Source: Henricia sp. BOLD:AAB3569
Taxonomy: Eukaryota > Echinodermata > Asteroidea > Spinulosida > Echinasteridae
DNA: 64,000 nucleotides
NCBI GenBank assembly: GCA_037783545.1
Contig: JBBELK010000053.1
Coordinates: forward strand, 372,001 to 436,000
Direction of reading: 5' to 3'
A program made the translations under genes and the position numbers. Positions 10,370 to 24,772 of the stretch are shown here, piece after piece. Positions within the stretch are counted from its first letter, which is position 1. Each line of letters opens with the position of its first letter. The notes under the pieces were generated by a model. That model saw only the letters and a list, made by a program, of their open reading frames with translations, did not search any database and was not told the origin of the DNA.

Positions 10370-13300
10370 TTGAAGTTTGTCTGGACATTCCTTCAGTTCC
10401 AAAATAGCGACCACTTTAAACGCAATGTTTCCCGAAAGCGGCGTCTGCTTGTGCGAAAACTGTGCCCGCAAGGAGTTTTTGCTAGATTCGACGATAACTC
10501 GGTCGGTTTAAACGTGAAATTGCTGAAATTTGCAGAACACGTTTGCGATATAGAGTTGTTTTAGCAGACAAAATTTGAAGTTTGTCTGGACATTCCTTCA
10601 GTTCCAAAATGGCGACCACTTCAGACGCAATGTTTCCCGAAAGCGGCGTCTGTTTGTGCGAAAAATGTTCCGGCAGAGAGTTTTTGCTAGATTCGACGAT
10701 AACTCGGTCGGTTTAAACGGGAAATTGCTGAAATTTGCAGAACACGTTTGGGATATAGAGTTGTTTTAGCAGACAAAATTTGAAGTTTGTTTGGAAATTC
10801 CTTCAGTTCCAAAATAGCGACCACTTCAGACGCAATGTTTCCCGAAAGCGGCGTCTGCTTGTGCAAAACCTCTGCCGGCAAGGAGTTTTTGCTAGATTCG
10901 ACGATAACTCGGTTGGTTTAAACGGGAAATTGCTGAAATTTGCAGAACACGTTTGGGATATAGAGTTGTTTTAGCAGACAAAATTTGAAGTTTGTCTGGA
11001 CATTCCTTCAGTTCCAAAATAGCGACCACTTCAAACGCAATGTTTCCCGAAAGCGGCGTCTGCTTGTGCGAAAACTGTGCCCGCAAGGAGTTTTTGCTAG
11101 ATTCGACGATAACTCGGTCGGTTTAAACGTGAAATTGCTGAAATTTGCAGAACACGTTTGCGATATAGAGTTGTTTTAGCAGACAAAATTTGAAGTTTGT
11201 CTGGACATTCCTTCAGTTCCAAAATAGCGACCACTTCAGACGCAATGTTTCCCGAAAGCGGCGTCTGTTTGTGCGAAAACTGTTCCGGCAGTGAGTTTTT
11301 GCTAGATTCGACGATAACTCGGTCGGTTTAAACGGGAAATTGCTGAAATTTGCAGAACACGTTTGGGATATAGAGTTGTTTTAGCAGACAAAATTTGAAG
11401 TTTGTTTGGAAATTCCTTCAGTTCCAAAATAGCGACCACTTCAGACGCAATGTTTCCTGAAAGCGGCGTCTGCTTGTGCAAAAACTGTGCCGGCAAGGAG
11501 TTTTTGCTAGATTCGACGATAACTCGGTCGGTTTAAACGGGAAATTGCTGAAATTTGCAGAACACGTTTGCGATATAGAGTTGTTTTAGCAGACAAAATT
11601 TGAAGTTTGTCTGGAAATTCCTTCAGTTCCAAAATGGCGACCACTTCAGACGCAATGTTTCCCGAAAGCGGCGTCTGTTTGTGCGAAAAATGTTCCGGCA
11701 GAGAGTTTTTGCTAGATTCGACGATAACTCGGTCGGTTTAAACGGGAAATTGCTGAAATTTGCAGAACACGTTTGGGATATAGAGTTGTTTTAGCAGACA
11801 AAATTTGAAGTTTGTTTGGAAATTCCTTCAGTTCCAAAATAGCGACCACTTCAGACGCAATGTTTCCCGAAAGCGGCGTCTGCTTGTGCAAAAACTGTGC
11901 CGGCAAGGAGTTTTTGCTAGATTCGACGATAACTCGGTCGGTTTCAACGGGAAATTGCTGAAATTTGCAGAACACGTTTGGGATATAGAGTTGTTTTAGC
12001 AGACAAAATTTGAAGTTTGTTTGGAAATTCCTTCAGTTCCAAAATAGCGACCACTTCAGACGCAATGTTTCCCGAAAGCGGCGTCTGCTTGTGCAAAAAC
12101 TGTGCCGGCAAGGAGTTTTTGCTAGATTCGACGATAACTCGGTCGGTTTAAACGGGAAATTGCTGAAATTTGCAGAACACGTTTGCGATATAGAGTTGTT
12201 TTAGCAGACAAAATTTGAAGTTTGTCTGGAAATTCCTTCAGTTCCAAAATGGCGACCACTTCAGACGCAATGTTTCCCGAAAGCGGCGTCTGTTTGTGCG
12301 AAAAATGTTCCGGCAGAGAGTTTTTGCTAGATTCGACGATAACTCGGTCGGTTTAAACGGGAAATTGCTGAAATTTGCAGAACACGTTTGGGATATAGAG
12401 TTGTTTTAGCAGACAAAATTTGAAGTTTGTCTGGACATTCCTTCAGTTCCAAAATAGCGACCACTTCAAACGCAATGTTTCCCGAAAGCGGCGTCTGTTT
12501 GGGATATAGAGTTGTTTTAGCAGACAAAATTTGAAGTTTGTTTGGAAATTCCTTCAGTTCCAAAATAGCGACCACTTCAGACGCAATGTTTCCCGAAAGC
12601 GGCGTCTGCTTGTGCAAAAACTCTGCCGGCAAGGAGTTTTTGCTAGATTCGACGATAACTTGGTTGGTTTAAACGGGAAATTGCTGAAATTTGCAGAACA
12701 CGTTTGGGATATAGAGTTGTTTTAGCAGACAAAATTTGAAGTTTGTCTGGACATTCCTTCAGTTCCAAAATAGCGACCACTTCAAACGCAATGTTTCCCG
12801 AAAGCGGCGTCTGCTTGTGCGAAAACTGTGCCCGCAAGGAGTTTTTGCTAGATTCGACGATAACTCGGTCGGTTTAAACGTGAAATTGCTGAAATTTGCA
12901 GAACACGTTTGCGATATAGAGTTGTTTTAGCAGACAAAATTTGAAGTTTGTCTGGACATTCCTTCAGTTCCAAAATAGCGACCACTTCAGACGCAATGTT
13001 TCCCGAAAGCGGCGTCTGTTTGTGCGAAAACTGTTCCGGCAGTGAGTTTTTGCTAGATTCGACGATAACTCGGTCGGTTTAAACTGGAAATTGCTGAAAT
13101 TTGCAGAACACGTTTGCGATATAGAGTTGTTTTAGCAGACAAAATTTGAAGTTTGTCTGGACATTCCTTCAGTTCCAAAATAGCGACAACTTCAAACGCA
13201 ATGTTTACCGAAAGCGGCGTCTGCTTGTGCGAAAACTGTGCCCGCAAGGAGTTTTTGCTAGATTCGACGATAACTCGGTCGGTTTAAACGTGAAATTGCT

Positions 13301-16300
13301 GAAATTTGCAGAACACGTTTGCGATATAGAGTTGTTTTAGCAGACAAAATTTGAAGTTTGTCTGGACATTCCTTCAGTTCCAAAATGGCGACCACTTCAG
13401 ACGCAATGTTTCCCGAAAGCGGCGTCTGTTTGGGATATAGAGTTGTTTTAGCAGACAAAATTTGAAGTTTGTTTGGAAATTCCTTCAGTTCCAAAATAGC
13501 GACCACTTCAGACGCAATGTTTCCCGAAAGCGGCGTCTGCTTGTGCAAAAACTGTGCCGGCAAGGAGTTTTTGCTAGATTCGACGATAACTCGGTTGGTT
13601 TAAACGGGAAATTGCTGAAATTTGCAGAACACGTTTGGGATATAGAGTTGTTTTAGCAGACAAAATTTGAAGTTTGTCTGGACATTCCTTCAGTTCCAAA
13701 ATAGCGACCACTTCAAACGCAATGTTTCCCGAAAGCGGCGTCTGCTTGTGCGAAAACTGTGCCCGCAAGGAGTTTTTGCTAGATTCGACGATAACTCGGT
13801 CGGTTTAAACGTGAAATTGCTGAAATTTGCAGAACACGTTTGCGATATAGAGTTGTTTTAGCAGACAAAATTTGAAGTTTGTCTGGACATTCCTTCAGTT
13901 CCAAAATAGCGACCACTTCAGACGCAATGTTTCCCGAAAGCGGCGTCTGTTTGTGCGAAAACTGTTCCGGCAGTGAGTTTTTGCTATAGATTCGACGATA
14001 ACTCGGTCGGTTTAAACTGGAAATTGCTGAAATTTGCAGAACACGTTTGCGATATAGAGTTGTTTTAGCAGACAAAATTTGAAGTTTGTCTGGACATTCC
14101 TTCAGTTCCAAAATAGCGACAACTTCAAACGCAATGTTTACCGAAAGCGGCGTCTGCTTGTGCGAAAACTGTGCCGGCAAGGAGTTTTTGCTAGATTCGA
14201 CGATAACTCGGTCGGTTTAAACGGGAAATTGCTGAAATTTGCAGAACACGTTTGCGATATAGAGTTGTTTTAGCAGACTAAATTTGAAGTTTGTCTGGAA
14301 ATTTGTTAAGTTCCAAAATAGCGACCACTTCGGACGCAATGTTTCCCGAAAGCGGCGTCTGCTTGTGCGAAAACTGTGCCCGCAAGGAGTTTTTGCTAGA
14401 TTCGACGATAACTCGGTCGGTTTAAACGTGAAATTGCTGAAATTTGCAGAACACGTTTGCGATATAGAGTTGTTTTAGCAGACAAAATTTGAAGTTTGTC
14501 TGGACATTCCTTCAGTTCCAAAATAGCGACCACTTCAGACGCAATGTTTCCCGAAAGCGGCGTCTGTTTGTGCGAAAACTGTTCCGGCAGTGAGTTTTTG
14601 CTAGATTCGACGATAACTCGGTCGGTTTAAACGGGAAATTGCTGAAATTTGCAGAACACGTTTGGGATATAGAGTTGTTTTAGCAGACAAAATTTGAAGT
14701 TTGTCTGGACATTCCTTCAGTTCCAAAATGGCGACCACTTCGGACGCAATGTTTCCCGAAAGCGGCGTCTGTTTGTGCGAAAAATGTTCCGGCAGAGAGT
14801 TTTTGCTAGATTCGACGATAACTCGGTCGGTTTAAACGGGAAATTGCTGAAATTTGCAGAACACGTTTGGGATATAGAGTTGTTTTAGCAGACAAAATTT
14901 GAAGTTTGTCTGGACATTCCTTCAGTTCCAAAATGGCGACCACTTCGGACGCAATGTTTCCCGAAAGCGGCGTCTGTTTGTGCGAAAACTGTTCCGGCAG
15001 TGAGTTTTTGCTAGATTCGACGATAACTCGGTTGGTTTAAACGGGAAATTGCTGATATTTGCAGAACACGTTTGCGATATAGAGTTGTTTTAGCAGACAA
15101 AATTTGAAGTTTGTCTGGACATTCCTTCAGTTCCAAAATAGCGACAACTTCAAACGCAATGTTTACCGAAAGCGGCGTCTGCTTGTGCGAAAACTGTGCC
15201 GGCAAGGAGTTTTTGTTAGATTCGACGATAACTCGGTCGGTTTAAACGGGAAATTGCTGAAATTTGCAGAACACGTTTGGGATATAGAGTTGTTTTAGCA
15301 GACAAAATTTGAAGTTTGTTTGGAAATTCCTTCAGTTCCAAAATAGCGACCACTTCAGACGCAATGTTTCCCGAAAGCGGCGTCTGCTTGTGCAAAAACT
15401 GTGCCGGCAAGGAGTTTTTGCTAGATTCGACGATAACTCGGTCGGTTTAAACGGGAAATTGCTGAAATTTGCAGAACACGTTTGGGATATAGAGTTGTTT
15501 TAGCAGACAAAATTTGAAGTTTGTTTGGAAATTCCTTCAGTTCCAAAATAGCGACCACTTCAGACGCAATGTTTCCCGAAAGCGGCGTCTGCTTGTGCAA
15601 AAACTGTGCCGGCAAGGAGTTTTTGCTAGATTCGACGATAACTCGGTCGGTTTAAACGGGAAATTGCTGAAATTTGCAGAACACGTTTGCGATATAGAGT
15701 TGTTTTAGCAGACAAAATTTGAAGTTTGTCTGGAAATTTGTTAAGTTCCAAAATAGCGACCACTTCGGACGCAATGTTTCCCGAAAGCGGCGTCTGCTTG
15801 TGCAAAAACTGTGCCGGCAAGGAGTTTTTGCTAGATTCGACGATAACTCGGTTGGTTTAAACGGGAAATTGCTGAAATTTGCAGAACATGTTTGGGATAT
15901 AGAGTTGTTTTAGCAGACAAAATTTGAAGTTTGTCTGGACATTCCTTCAGTTCCAAAATAGCGACCACTTCAAACGCAATGTTTCCCGAAAGCGGCGTCT
16001 GCTTGTGCGAAAACTGTGCCCGCAAGGAGTTTTTGCTAGATTCGACGATAACTCGGTCGGTTTAAACGGGAAATTGCTGAAATTTGCAGAACACGTTTGC
16101 GATATAGAGTTGTTTTAGCAGACAAAATTTGAAGTTTGTCTGAAAAATCGTTAAGTTCCAAAATAGCGACCACTTCGGACGCAATGTTTCCCGAAAGCGG
16201 CGTCTGTTTGTGCGAAAAATGTTCCGGCAGAGAGTTTTTGCTAGATTCGACGATAACTCGGTCGGTTTAAACGTGAAATTGCTGAAATTTGCAGAACACG

Positions 16301-16948
16301 TTTGCGATATAGAGTTGTTTTAGCAGACAAAATTTGAAGTTTGTCTGGACATTCCTTCAGTTCCAAAATAGCGACCACTTCAGACGCAATGTTTCCCGAA
16401 AGCGGCGTCTGCTTGTGCAAAAACTGTGCCGGCAAGGAGTTTTTGCTAGATTCGACGATAACTCGGTCGGTTTAAACGGGAAATTGCTGAAATTTGCAGA
16501 ACACGTTTGCGATATAGAGTTGTTTTAGCAGACAAAATTTGAAGTTTGTCTGGAAATTCCTTCAGTTACAAAATGGCGACCACTTCAGACGCAATGTTTC
16601 CCGAAAGCGGCGTCTGCTTGTGCGAAAACTGTGCCCGCAAGGAGTTTTTGCTAGATTCGACGATAACTCGGTCGGTTTAAACGGGAAATTGCTGAAATTT
16701 GCAGAACACGTTTGCGATATAGAGTTGTTTTAGCAGACAAAATTTGAAGTTTGTCTGAAAAATCGTTAAGTTCCAAAATAGCGACCACTTCAGACGCAAT
16801 GTTTCCCGAAAGCGGCGTCTGTTTGTGCGAAAACTGTTCCGGCAGAGAGTTTTTGCTAGATTCGACGATAACTCGGTCGGTTTAAACGGGAAATTGCTGA
16901 AATTTGCAGAACACGTTTGCGATATAGAGTTGTTTTAGCAGACAAAAT
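10370..16948 (+). repeat. Irregular mosaic of satellite monomer types
   Basis: This stretch is all satellite and in the same orientation. It starts with the order seen at 6114 and then mixes types without a long clean period. Short monomers occur at 12420 and 13351. Oddities include a changed palindrome (GTTTCAAC near 11945), an extra TA near 13985, and two monomers at 16129 and 16744 with the unusual TCTGAAAAATCG. A CAGTTACAAAATGG monomer at 16568 also occurs at 17388 and 21300, tying this stretch to the 3912-bp units that follow. I see nothing other than satellite here. Confidence 0.85.
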
Positions 16949-19900
16949 TTGAAGTTTGTCTGGAAATTCCTTCAGTTCCAAAATGGCGACCACTTCAGAC
17001 GCAATGTTTCCCGAAAGCGGCGTCTGTTTGTGCGAAAAATGTTCCGGCAGAGAGTTTTTGCTAGATTCGACGATAACTCGGTCGGTTTAAACGTGAAATT
17101 GCTGAAATTTGCAGAACACGTTTGCGATATAGAGTTGTTTTAGCAGACAAAATTTGAAGTTTGTCTGGACATTCCTTCAGTTCCAAAATAGCGACCACTT
17201 CAGACGCAATGTTTCCCGAAAGCGGCGTCTGCTTGTGCAAAAACTGTGCCGGCAAGGAGTTTTTGCTAGATTCGACGATAACTCGGTCGGTTTAAACGGG
17301 AAATTGCTGAAATTTGCAGAACACGTTTGCGATATAGAGTTGTTTTAGCAGACAAAATTTGAAGTTTGTCTGGAAATTCCTTCAGTTACAAAATGGCGAC
17401 CACTTCAGACGCAATGTTTCCCGAAAGCGGCGTCTGTTTGTGCGAAAAATTTTCCGGCAGAGAGTTTTTGCTAGATTCGACGATAACTCGGTCGGTTTAA
17501 ACGGGAAATTGCTGAAATTTGCAGAACACGTTTGGGATATAGAGTTGTTTTAGCAGACAAAATTTGAAGTTTGTCTGGACATTCCTTCAGTTCCAAAATA
17601 GCGACCACTTCAAACGCAATGTTTCCCGAAAGCGGCGTCTGCTTGTGCGAAAACTGTGCCCGCAAGGAGTTTTTGCTAGATTCGACGATAACTCGGTCGG
17701 TTTAAACGTGAAATTGCTGAAATTTGCAGAACACGTTTGCGATATAGAGTTGTTTTAGCAGACAAAATTTGAAGTTTGTCTGGACATTCCTTCAGTTCCA
17801 AAATGGCGACCACTTCAGACGCAATGTTTCCCGAAAGCGGCGTCTGTTTGGGATATAGAGTTGTTTTAGCAGACAAAATTTGAAGTTTGTTTGGAAATTC
17901 CTTCAGTTCCAAAATAGCGACCACTTCAGACGCAATGTTTCCCGCAAGCGGCGTCTGCTTGTGCAAAAACTGTGCCGGCAAGGAGTTTTTGCTAGATTCG
18001 ACGATAACTCGGTCGGTTTAAACGGGAAATTGCTGAAATTTGCAGAACACGTTTGCGATATAGAGTTGTTTTAGCAGACAAAATTTGAAGTTTGTCTGGA
18101 AATTCCTTCAGTTCCAAAATGGCGACCACTTCAGACGCAATGTTTCCCGAAAGCGGCGTCTGTTTGTGCGAAAAATGTTCCGGCAGAGAGTTTTTGCTAG
18201 ATTCGACGATAACTCGGTCGGTTTAAACGGGAAATTGCTGAAATTTGCAGAACACGTTTGGGATATAGAGTTGTTTTAGCAGACAAAATTTGAAGTTTGT
18301 TTGGAAATTCCTTCAGTTCCAAAATAGCGACCACTTCAGACGCAATGTTTCCCGAAAGCGGCGTCTGCTTGTGCAAAAACTGTGCCGGCAAGGAGTTTTT
18401 GCTAGATTCGACGATAACTCGGTCGGTTTAAACGGGAAATTGCTGAAATTTGCAGAACACGTTTGCGATATAGAGTTGTTTTAGCAGACAAAATTTGAAG
18501 TTTGTCTGGAAATTCCTTCAGTTCCAAAATAGCGACCACTTCAGACGCAATGTTTCCCGAAAGCGGCGTCTGTTTGTGCGAAAAATGTTCCGGCAGAGAG
18601 TTTTTGCTAGATTCGACGATAACTCGGTCGGTTTAAACGGGAAATTGCTGAAATTTGCAGAACACGTTTGGGATATAGAGTTGTTTTAGCAGACAAAATT
18701 TGAAGTTTGTCTGGACATTCCTTCAGTTCCAAAATAGCGACCACTTCAAACGCAATGTTTCCCGAAAGCGGCGTCTGCTTGTGCGAAAACTGTGCCCGCA
18801 AGGAGTTTTTGCTAGATTCGACGATAACTCGGTCGGTTTAAACGTGAAATTGCTGAAATTTGCAGAACACGTTTGCGATATAGAGTTGTTTTAGCAGACA
18901 AAATTTGAAGTTTGTCTGGACATTCCTTCAGTTCCAAAATGGCGACCACTTCAGACGCAATGTTTCCCGAAAGCGGCGTCTGTTTGGGATATAGAGTTGT
19001 TTTAGCAGACAAAATTTGAAGTTTGTTTGGAAATTCCTTCAGTTCCAAAATAGCGACCACTTCAGACGCAATGTTTCCCGAAAGCGGCGTCTGCTTGTGC
19101 AAAAACTGTGCCGGCAAGGAGTTTTTGCTAGATTCGACGATAACTCGGTCGGTTTAAACGGGAAATTGCTGAAATTTACAGAACACGTTTGCGATATAGA
19201 GTTGTTTTAGCAGACAAAATTTGAAGTTTGTCTGGAAATTCGTTAAGTTCCAAAATAGCGACCACTTCAGACGCAATGTTTCCCGAAAGCGGCGTCTGCT
19301 TGTGCAAAAACTCTGCCGGCAAGGAGTTTTTGCTAGATTCGACGATAACTCGGTTGGTTTAAACGGGAAATTGCTGAAATTTGCAGAACACGTTTGGGAT
19401 ATAGAGTTGTTTTAGCAGACAAAATTTGAAGTTTGTCTGGACATTCCTTCAGTTCCAAAATAGCGACCACTTCAAACGCAATGTTTCCCGAAAGCGGCGT
19501 CTGCTTGTGCGAAAACTGTGCCCGCAAGGAGTTTTTGCTAGATTCGACGATAACTCGGTCGGTTTAAACGGGAAATTGCTGAAATTTGCAGAACACGTTT
19601 GGGATATAGAGTTGTTTTAGCAGACAAAATTTGAAGTTTGTCTGGACATTCCTTCAGTTCCAAAATGGCGACCACTTCGGACGCAATGTTTCCCGAAAGC
19701 GGCGTCTGTTTGTGCGAAAACTGTTCCGGCAGTGAGTTTTTGCTAGATTCGACGATAACTCGGTCGGTTTAAACGGGAAATTGCTGAAATTTGCAGAACA
19801 CGTTTGCGATATAGAGTTGTTTTAGCAGACTAAATTTGAAGTTTGTCTGGAAATTTGTTAAGTTCCAAAATAGCGACCACTTCAGACGCAATGTTTCCCG

Positions 19901-20860
19901 AAAGCGGCGTCTGTTTGTGCGAAAAATGTTCCGGCAGAGAGTTTTTGCTAGATTCGACGATAACTCGGTCGGTTTAAACGGGAAATTGCTGAAATTTGCA
20001 GAACACGTTTGGGATATAGAGTTGTTTTAGCAGACAAAATTTGAAGTTTGTCTGGACATTCCTTCAGTTCCAAAATGGCGACCACTTCGGACGCAATGTT
20101 TCCCGAAAGCGGCGTCTGTTTGTGCGAAAAATGTTCCGGCAGAGAGTTTTTGCTAGATTCGACGATAACTCGGTCGGTTTAAACGGGAAATTGCTGAAAT
20201 TTGCAGAACACGTTTGGGATATAGAGTTGTTTTAGCAGACAAAATTTGAAGTTTGTCTGGACATTCCTTCAGTTCCAAAATGGCGACCACTTCGGACGCA
20301 ATGTTTCCCGAAAGCGGCGTCTGTTTGTGCGAAAACTGTTCCGGCAGTGAGTTTTTGCTAGATTCGACGATAACTCGGTCGGTTTAAACGGGAAATTGCT
20401 GATATTTGCAGAACACGTTTGCGATATAGAGTTGTTTTAGCAGACAAAATTTGAAGTTTGTCTGGACATTCCTTCAGTTCCAAAATAGCGACAACTTCAA
20501 ACGCAATGTTTACCGAAAGCGGCGTCTGCTTGTGCGAAAACTGTGCCGGCAAGGAGTTTTTGCTAGATTCGACGATAACTCGGTCGGTTTAAACGGGAAA
20601 TTGCTGAAATTTGCAGAACACGTTTGGGATATAGAGTTGTTTTAGCAGACAAAATTTGAAGTTTGTTTGGAAATTCCTTCAGTTCCAAAATAGCGACCAC
20701 TTCAGACGCAATGTTTCCCGAAAGCGGCGTCTGCTTGTGCAAAAACTGTGCCGGCAAGGAGTTTTTGCTAGATTCGACGATAACTCGGTCGGTTTAAACG
20801 GGAAATTGCTGAAATTTGCAGAACACGTTTGGGATATAGAGTTGTTTTAGCAGACAAAAT
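16949..20860 (+). repeat. 3912-bp higher-order unit, copy 1
   Basis: The monomer order matches 20861-24772 at a constant offset, including short monomers at 17769/21681 and 18905/22817. The two copies also share rare variants: CAGTTACAAAATGG (17388/21300), TTTCCCGCAAGC (near 17945/21857) and GAAATTTACAG (near 19178/23090). One internal stretch, 19571-19733, carries the CGGACGC/CTGTTCCGGCAGTGAG type while the partner has the GACAACTTC/GTTTACCG type. Confidence 0.92.
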
Positions 20861-23800
20861 TTGAAGTTTGTCTGGAAATTCCTTCAGTTCCAAAATGGCG
20901 ACCACTTCAGACGCAATGTTTCCCGAAAGCGGCGTCTGTTTGTGCGAAAAATGTTCCGGCAGAGAGTTTTTGCTAGATTCGACGATAACTCGGTCGGTTT
21001 AAACGTGAAATTGCTGAAATTTGCAGAACACGTTTGCGATATAGAGTTGTTTTAGCAGACAAAATTTGAAGTTTGTCTGGACATTCCTTCAGTTCCAAAA
21101 TAGCGACCACTTCAGACGCAATGTTTCCCGAAAGCGGCGTCTGCTTGTGCAAAAACTGTGCCGGCAAGGAGTTTTTGCTAGATTCGACGATAACTCGGTC
21201 GGTTTAAACGGGAAATTGCTGAAATTTGCAGAACACGTTTGCGATATAGAGTTGTTTTAGCAGACAAAATTTGAAGTTTGTCTGGAAATTCCTTCAGTTA
21301 CAAAATGGCGACCACTTCAGACGCAATGTTTCCCGAAAGCGGCGTCTGTTTGTGCGAAAAATTTTCCGGCAGAGAGTTTTTGCTAGATTCGACGATAACT
21401 CGGTCGGTTTAAACGGGAAATTGCTGAAATTTGCAGAACACGTTTGGGATATAGAGTTGTTTTAGCAGACAAAATTTGAAGTTTGTCTGGACATTCCTTC
21501 AGTTCCAAAATAGCGACCACTTCAAACGCAATGTTTCCCGAAAGCGGCGTCTGCTTGTGCGAAAACTGTGCCCGCAAGGAGTTTTTGCTAGATTCGACGA
21601 TAACTCGGTCGGTTTAAACGTGAAATTGCTGAAATTTGCAGAACACGTTTGCGATATAGAGTTGTTTTAGCAGACAAAATTTGAAGTTTGTCTGGACATT
21701 CCTTCAGTTCCAAAATGGCGACCACTTCAGACGCAATGTTTCCCGAAAGCGGCGTCTGTTTGGGATATAGAGTTGTTTTAGCAGACAAAATTTGAAGTTT
21801 GTTTGGAAATTCCTTCAGTTCTAAAATAGCGACCACTTCAGACGCAATGTTTCCCGCAAGCGGCGTCTGCTTGTGCAAAAACTGTGCCGGCAAGGAGTTT
21901 TTGCTAGATTCGACGATAACTCGGTCGGTTTAAACGGGAAATTGCTGAAATTTGCAGAACACGTTTGCGATATAGAGTTGTTTTAGCAGACAAAATTTGA
22001 AGTTTGTCTGGAAATTCCTTCAGTTCCAAAATGGCGACCACTTCAGACGCAATGTTTCCCGAAAGCGGCGTCTGTTTGTGCGAAAAATGTTCCGGCAGAG
22101 AGTTTTTGCTAGATTCGACGATAACTCGGTCGGTTTAAACGGGAAATTGCTGAAATTTGCAGAACACGTTTGGGATATAGAGTTGTTTTAGCAGACAAAA
22201 TTTGAAGTTTGTTTGGAAATTCCTTCAGTTCCAAAATAGCGACCACTTCAGACGCAATGTTTCCCGAAAGCGGCGTCTGCTTGTGCAAAAACTGTGCCGG
22301 CAAGGAGTTTTTGCTAGATTCGACGATAACTCGGTCGGTTTAAACGGGAAATTGCTGAAATTTGCAGAACACGTTTGCGATATAGAGTTGTTTTAGCAGA
22401 CAAAATTTGAAGTTTGTCTGGAAATTCCTTCAGTTCCAAAATAGCGACCACTTCAGACGCAATGTTTCCCGAAAGCGGCGTCTGTTTGTGCGAAAAATGT
22501 TCCGGCAGAGAGTTTTTGCTAGATTCGACGATAACTCGGTCGGTTTAAACGGGAAATTGCTGAAATTTGCAGAACACGTTTGGGATATAGAGTTGTTTTA
22601 GCAGACAAAATTTGAAGTTTGTCTGGACATTCCTTCAGTTCCAAAATAGCGACCACTTCAAACGCAATGTTTCCCGAAAGCGGCGTCTGCTTGTGCGAAA
22701 ACTGTGCCCGCAAGGAGTTTTTGCTAGATTCGACGATAACTCGGTCGGTTTAAACGTGAAATTGCTGAAATTTGCAGAACACGTTTGCGATATAGAGTTG
22801 TTTTAGCAGACAAAATTTGAAGTTTGTCTGGACATTCCTTCAGTTCCAAAATGGCGACCACTTCAGACGCAATGTTTCCCGAAAGCGGCGTCTGTTTGGG
22901 ATATAGAGTTGTTTTAGCAGACAAAATTTGAAGTTTGTTTGGAAATTCCTTCAGTTCCAAAATAGCGACCACTTCAGACGCAATGTTTCCCGAAAGCGGC
23001 GTCTGCTTGTGCAAAAACTGTGCCGGCAAGGAGTTTTTGCTAGATTCGACGATAACTCGGTCGGTTTAAACGGGAAATTGCTGAAATTTACAGAACACGT
23101 TTGCGATATAGAGTTGTTTTAGCAGACAAAATTTGAAGTTTGTCTGGAAATTCGTTAAGTTCCAAAATAGCGACCACTTCAGACGCAATGTTTCCCGAAA
23201 GCGGCGTCTGCTTGTGCAAAAACTCTGCCGGCAAGGAGTTTTTGCTAGATTCGACGATAACTCGGTTGGTTTAAACGGGAAATTGCTGAAATTTGCAGAA
23301 CACGTTTGGGATATAGAGTTGTTTTAGCAGACAAAATTTGAAGTTTGTCTGGACATTCCTTCAGTTCCAAAATAGCGACCACTTCAAACGCAATGTTTCC
23401 CGAAAGCGGCGTCTGCTTGTGCGAAAACTGTGCCCGCAAGGAGTTTTTGCTAGATTCGACGATAACTCGGTCGGTTTAAACGTGAAATTGCTGAAATTTG
23501 CAGAACACGTTTGCGATATAGAGTTGTTTTAGCAGACAAAATTTGAAGTTTGTCTGGACATTCCTTCAGTTCCAAAATAGCGACAACTTCAAACGCAATG
23601 TTTACCGAAAGCGGCGTCTGCTTGTGCGAAAACTGTGCCGGCAAGGAGTTTTTGCTAGATTCGACGATAACTCGGTCGGTTTAAACGGGAAATTGCTGAA
23701 ATTTGCAGAACACGTTTGCGATATAGAGTTGTTTTAGCAGACTAAATTTGAAGTTTGTCTGGAAATTTGTTAAGTTCCAAAATAGCGACCACTTCAGACG

Positions 23801-24772
23801 CAATGTTTCCCGAAAGCGGCGTCTGTTTGTGCGAAAAATGTTCCGGCAGAGAGTTTTTGCTAGATTCGACGATAACTCGGTCGGTTTAAACGGGAAATTG
23901 CTGAAATTTGCAGAACACGTTTGGGATATAGAGTTGTTTTAGCAGACAAAATTTGAAGTTTGTCTGGACATTCCTTCAGTTCCAAAATGGCGACCACTTC
24001 GGACGCAATGTTTCCCGAAAGCGGCGTCTGTTTGTGCGAAAAATGTTCCGGCAGAGAGTTTTTGCTAGATTCGACGATAACTCGGTCGGTTTAAACGGGA
24101 AATTGCTGAAATTTGCAGAACACGTTTGGGATATAGAGTTGTTTTAGCAGACAAAATTTGAAGTTTGTCTGGACATTCCTTCAGTTCCAAAATGGCGACC
24201 ACTTCGGACGCAATGTTTCCCGAAAGCGTCGTCTGTTTGTGCGAAAACTGTTCCGGCAGTGAGTTTTTGCTAGATTCGACGATAACTCGGTCGGTTTAAA
24301 CGGGAAATTGCTGATATTTGCAGAACACGTTTGCGATATAGAGTTGTTTTAGCAGACAAAATTTGAAGTTTGTCTGGACATTCCTTCAGTTCCAAAATAG
24401 CGACAACTTCAAACGCAATGTTTACCGAAAGCGGCGTCTGCTTGTGCGAAAACTGTGCCGGCAAGGAGTTTTTGCTAGATTCGACGATAACTCGGTCGGT
24501 TTAAACGGGAAATTGCTGAAATTTGCAGAACACGTTTGGGATATAGAGTTGTTTTAGCAGACAAAATTTGAAGTTTGTTTGGAAATTCCTTCAGTTCCAA
24601 AATAGCGACCACTTCAGACGCAATGTTTCCCGAAAGCGGCGTCTGCTTGTGCAAAAACTGTGCCGGCAAGGAGTTTTTGCTAGATTCGACGATAACTCGG
24701 TCGGTTTAAACGGGAAATTGCTGAAATTTGCAGAACACGTTTGGGATATAGAGTTGTTTTAGCAGACAAAAT
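20861..24772 (+). repeat. 3912-bp higher-order unit, copy 2
   Basis: This is the tandem partner of 16949-20860. It has private changes, for example CAGTTCTAAAATAG near 21822 and AGCGTCGTCTG near 24230. It ends where the 24.8-kb super-unit, which carries a 26-bp-deleted monomer, begins. Confidence 0.92.
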
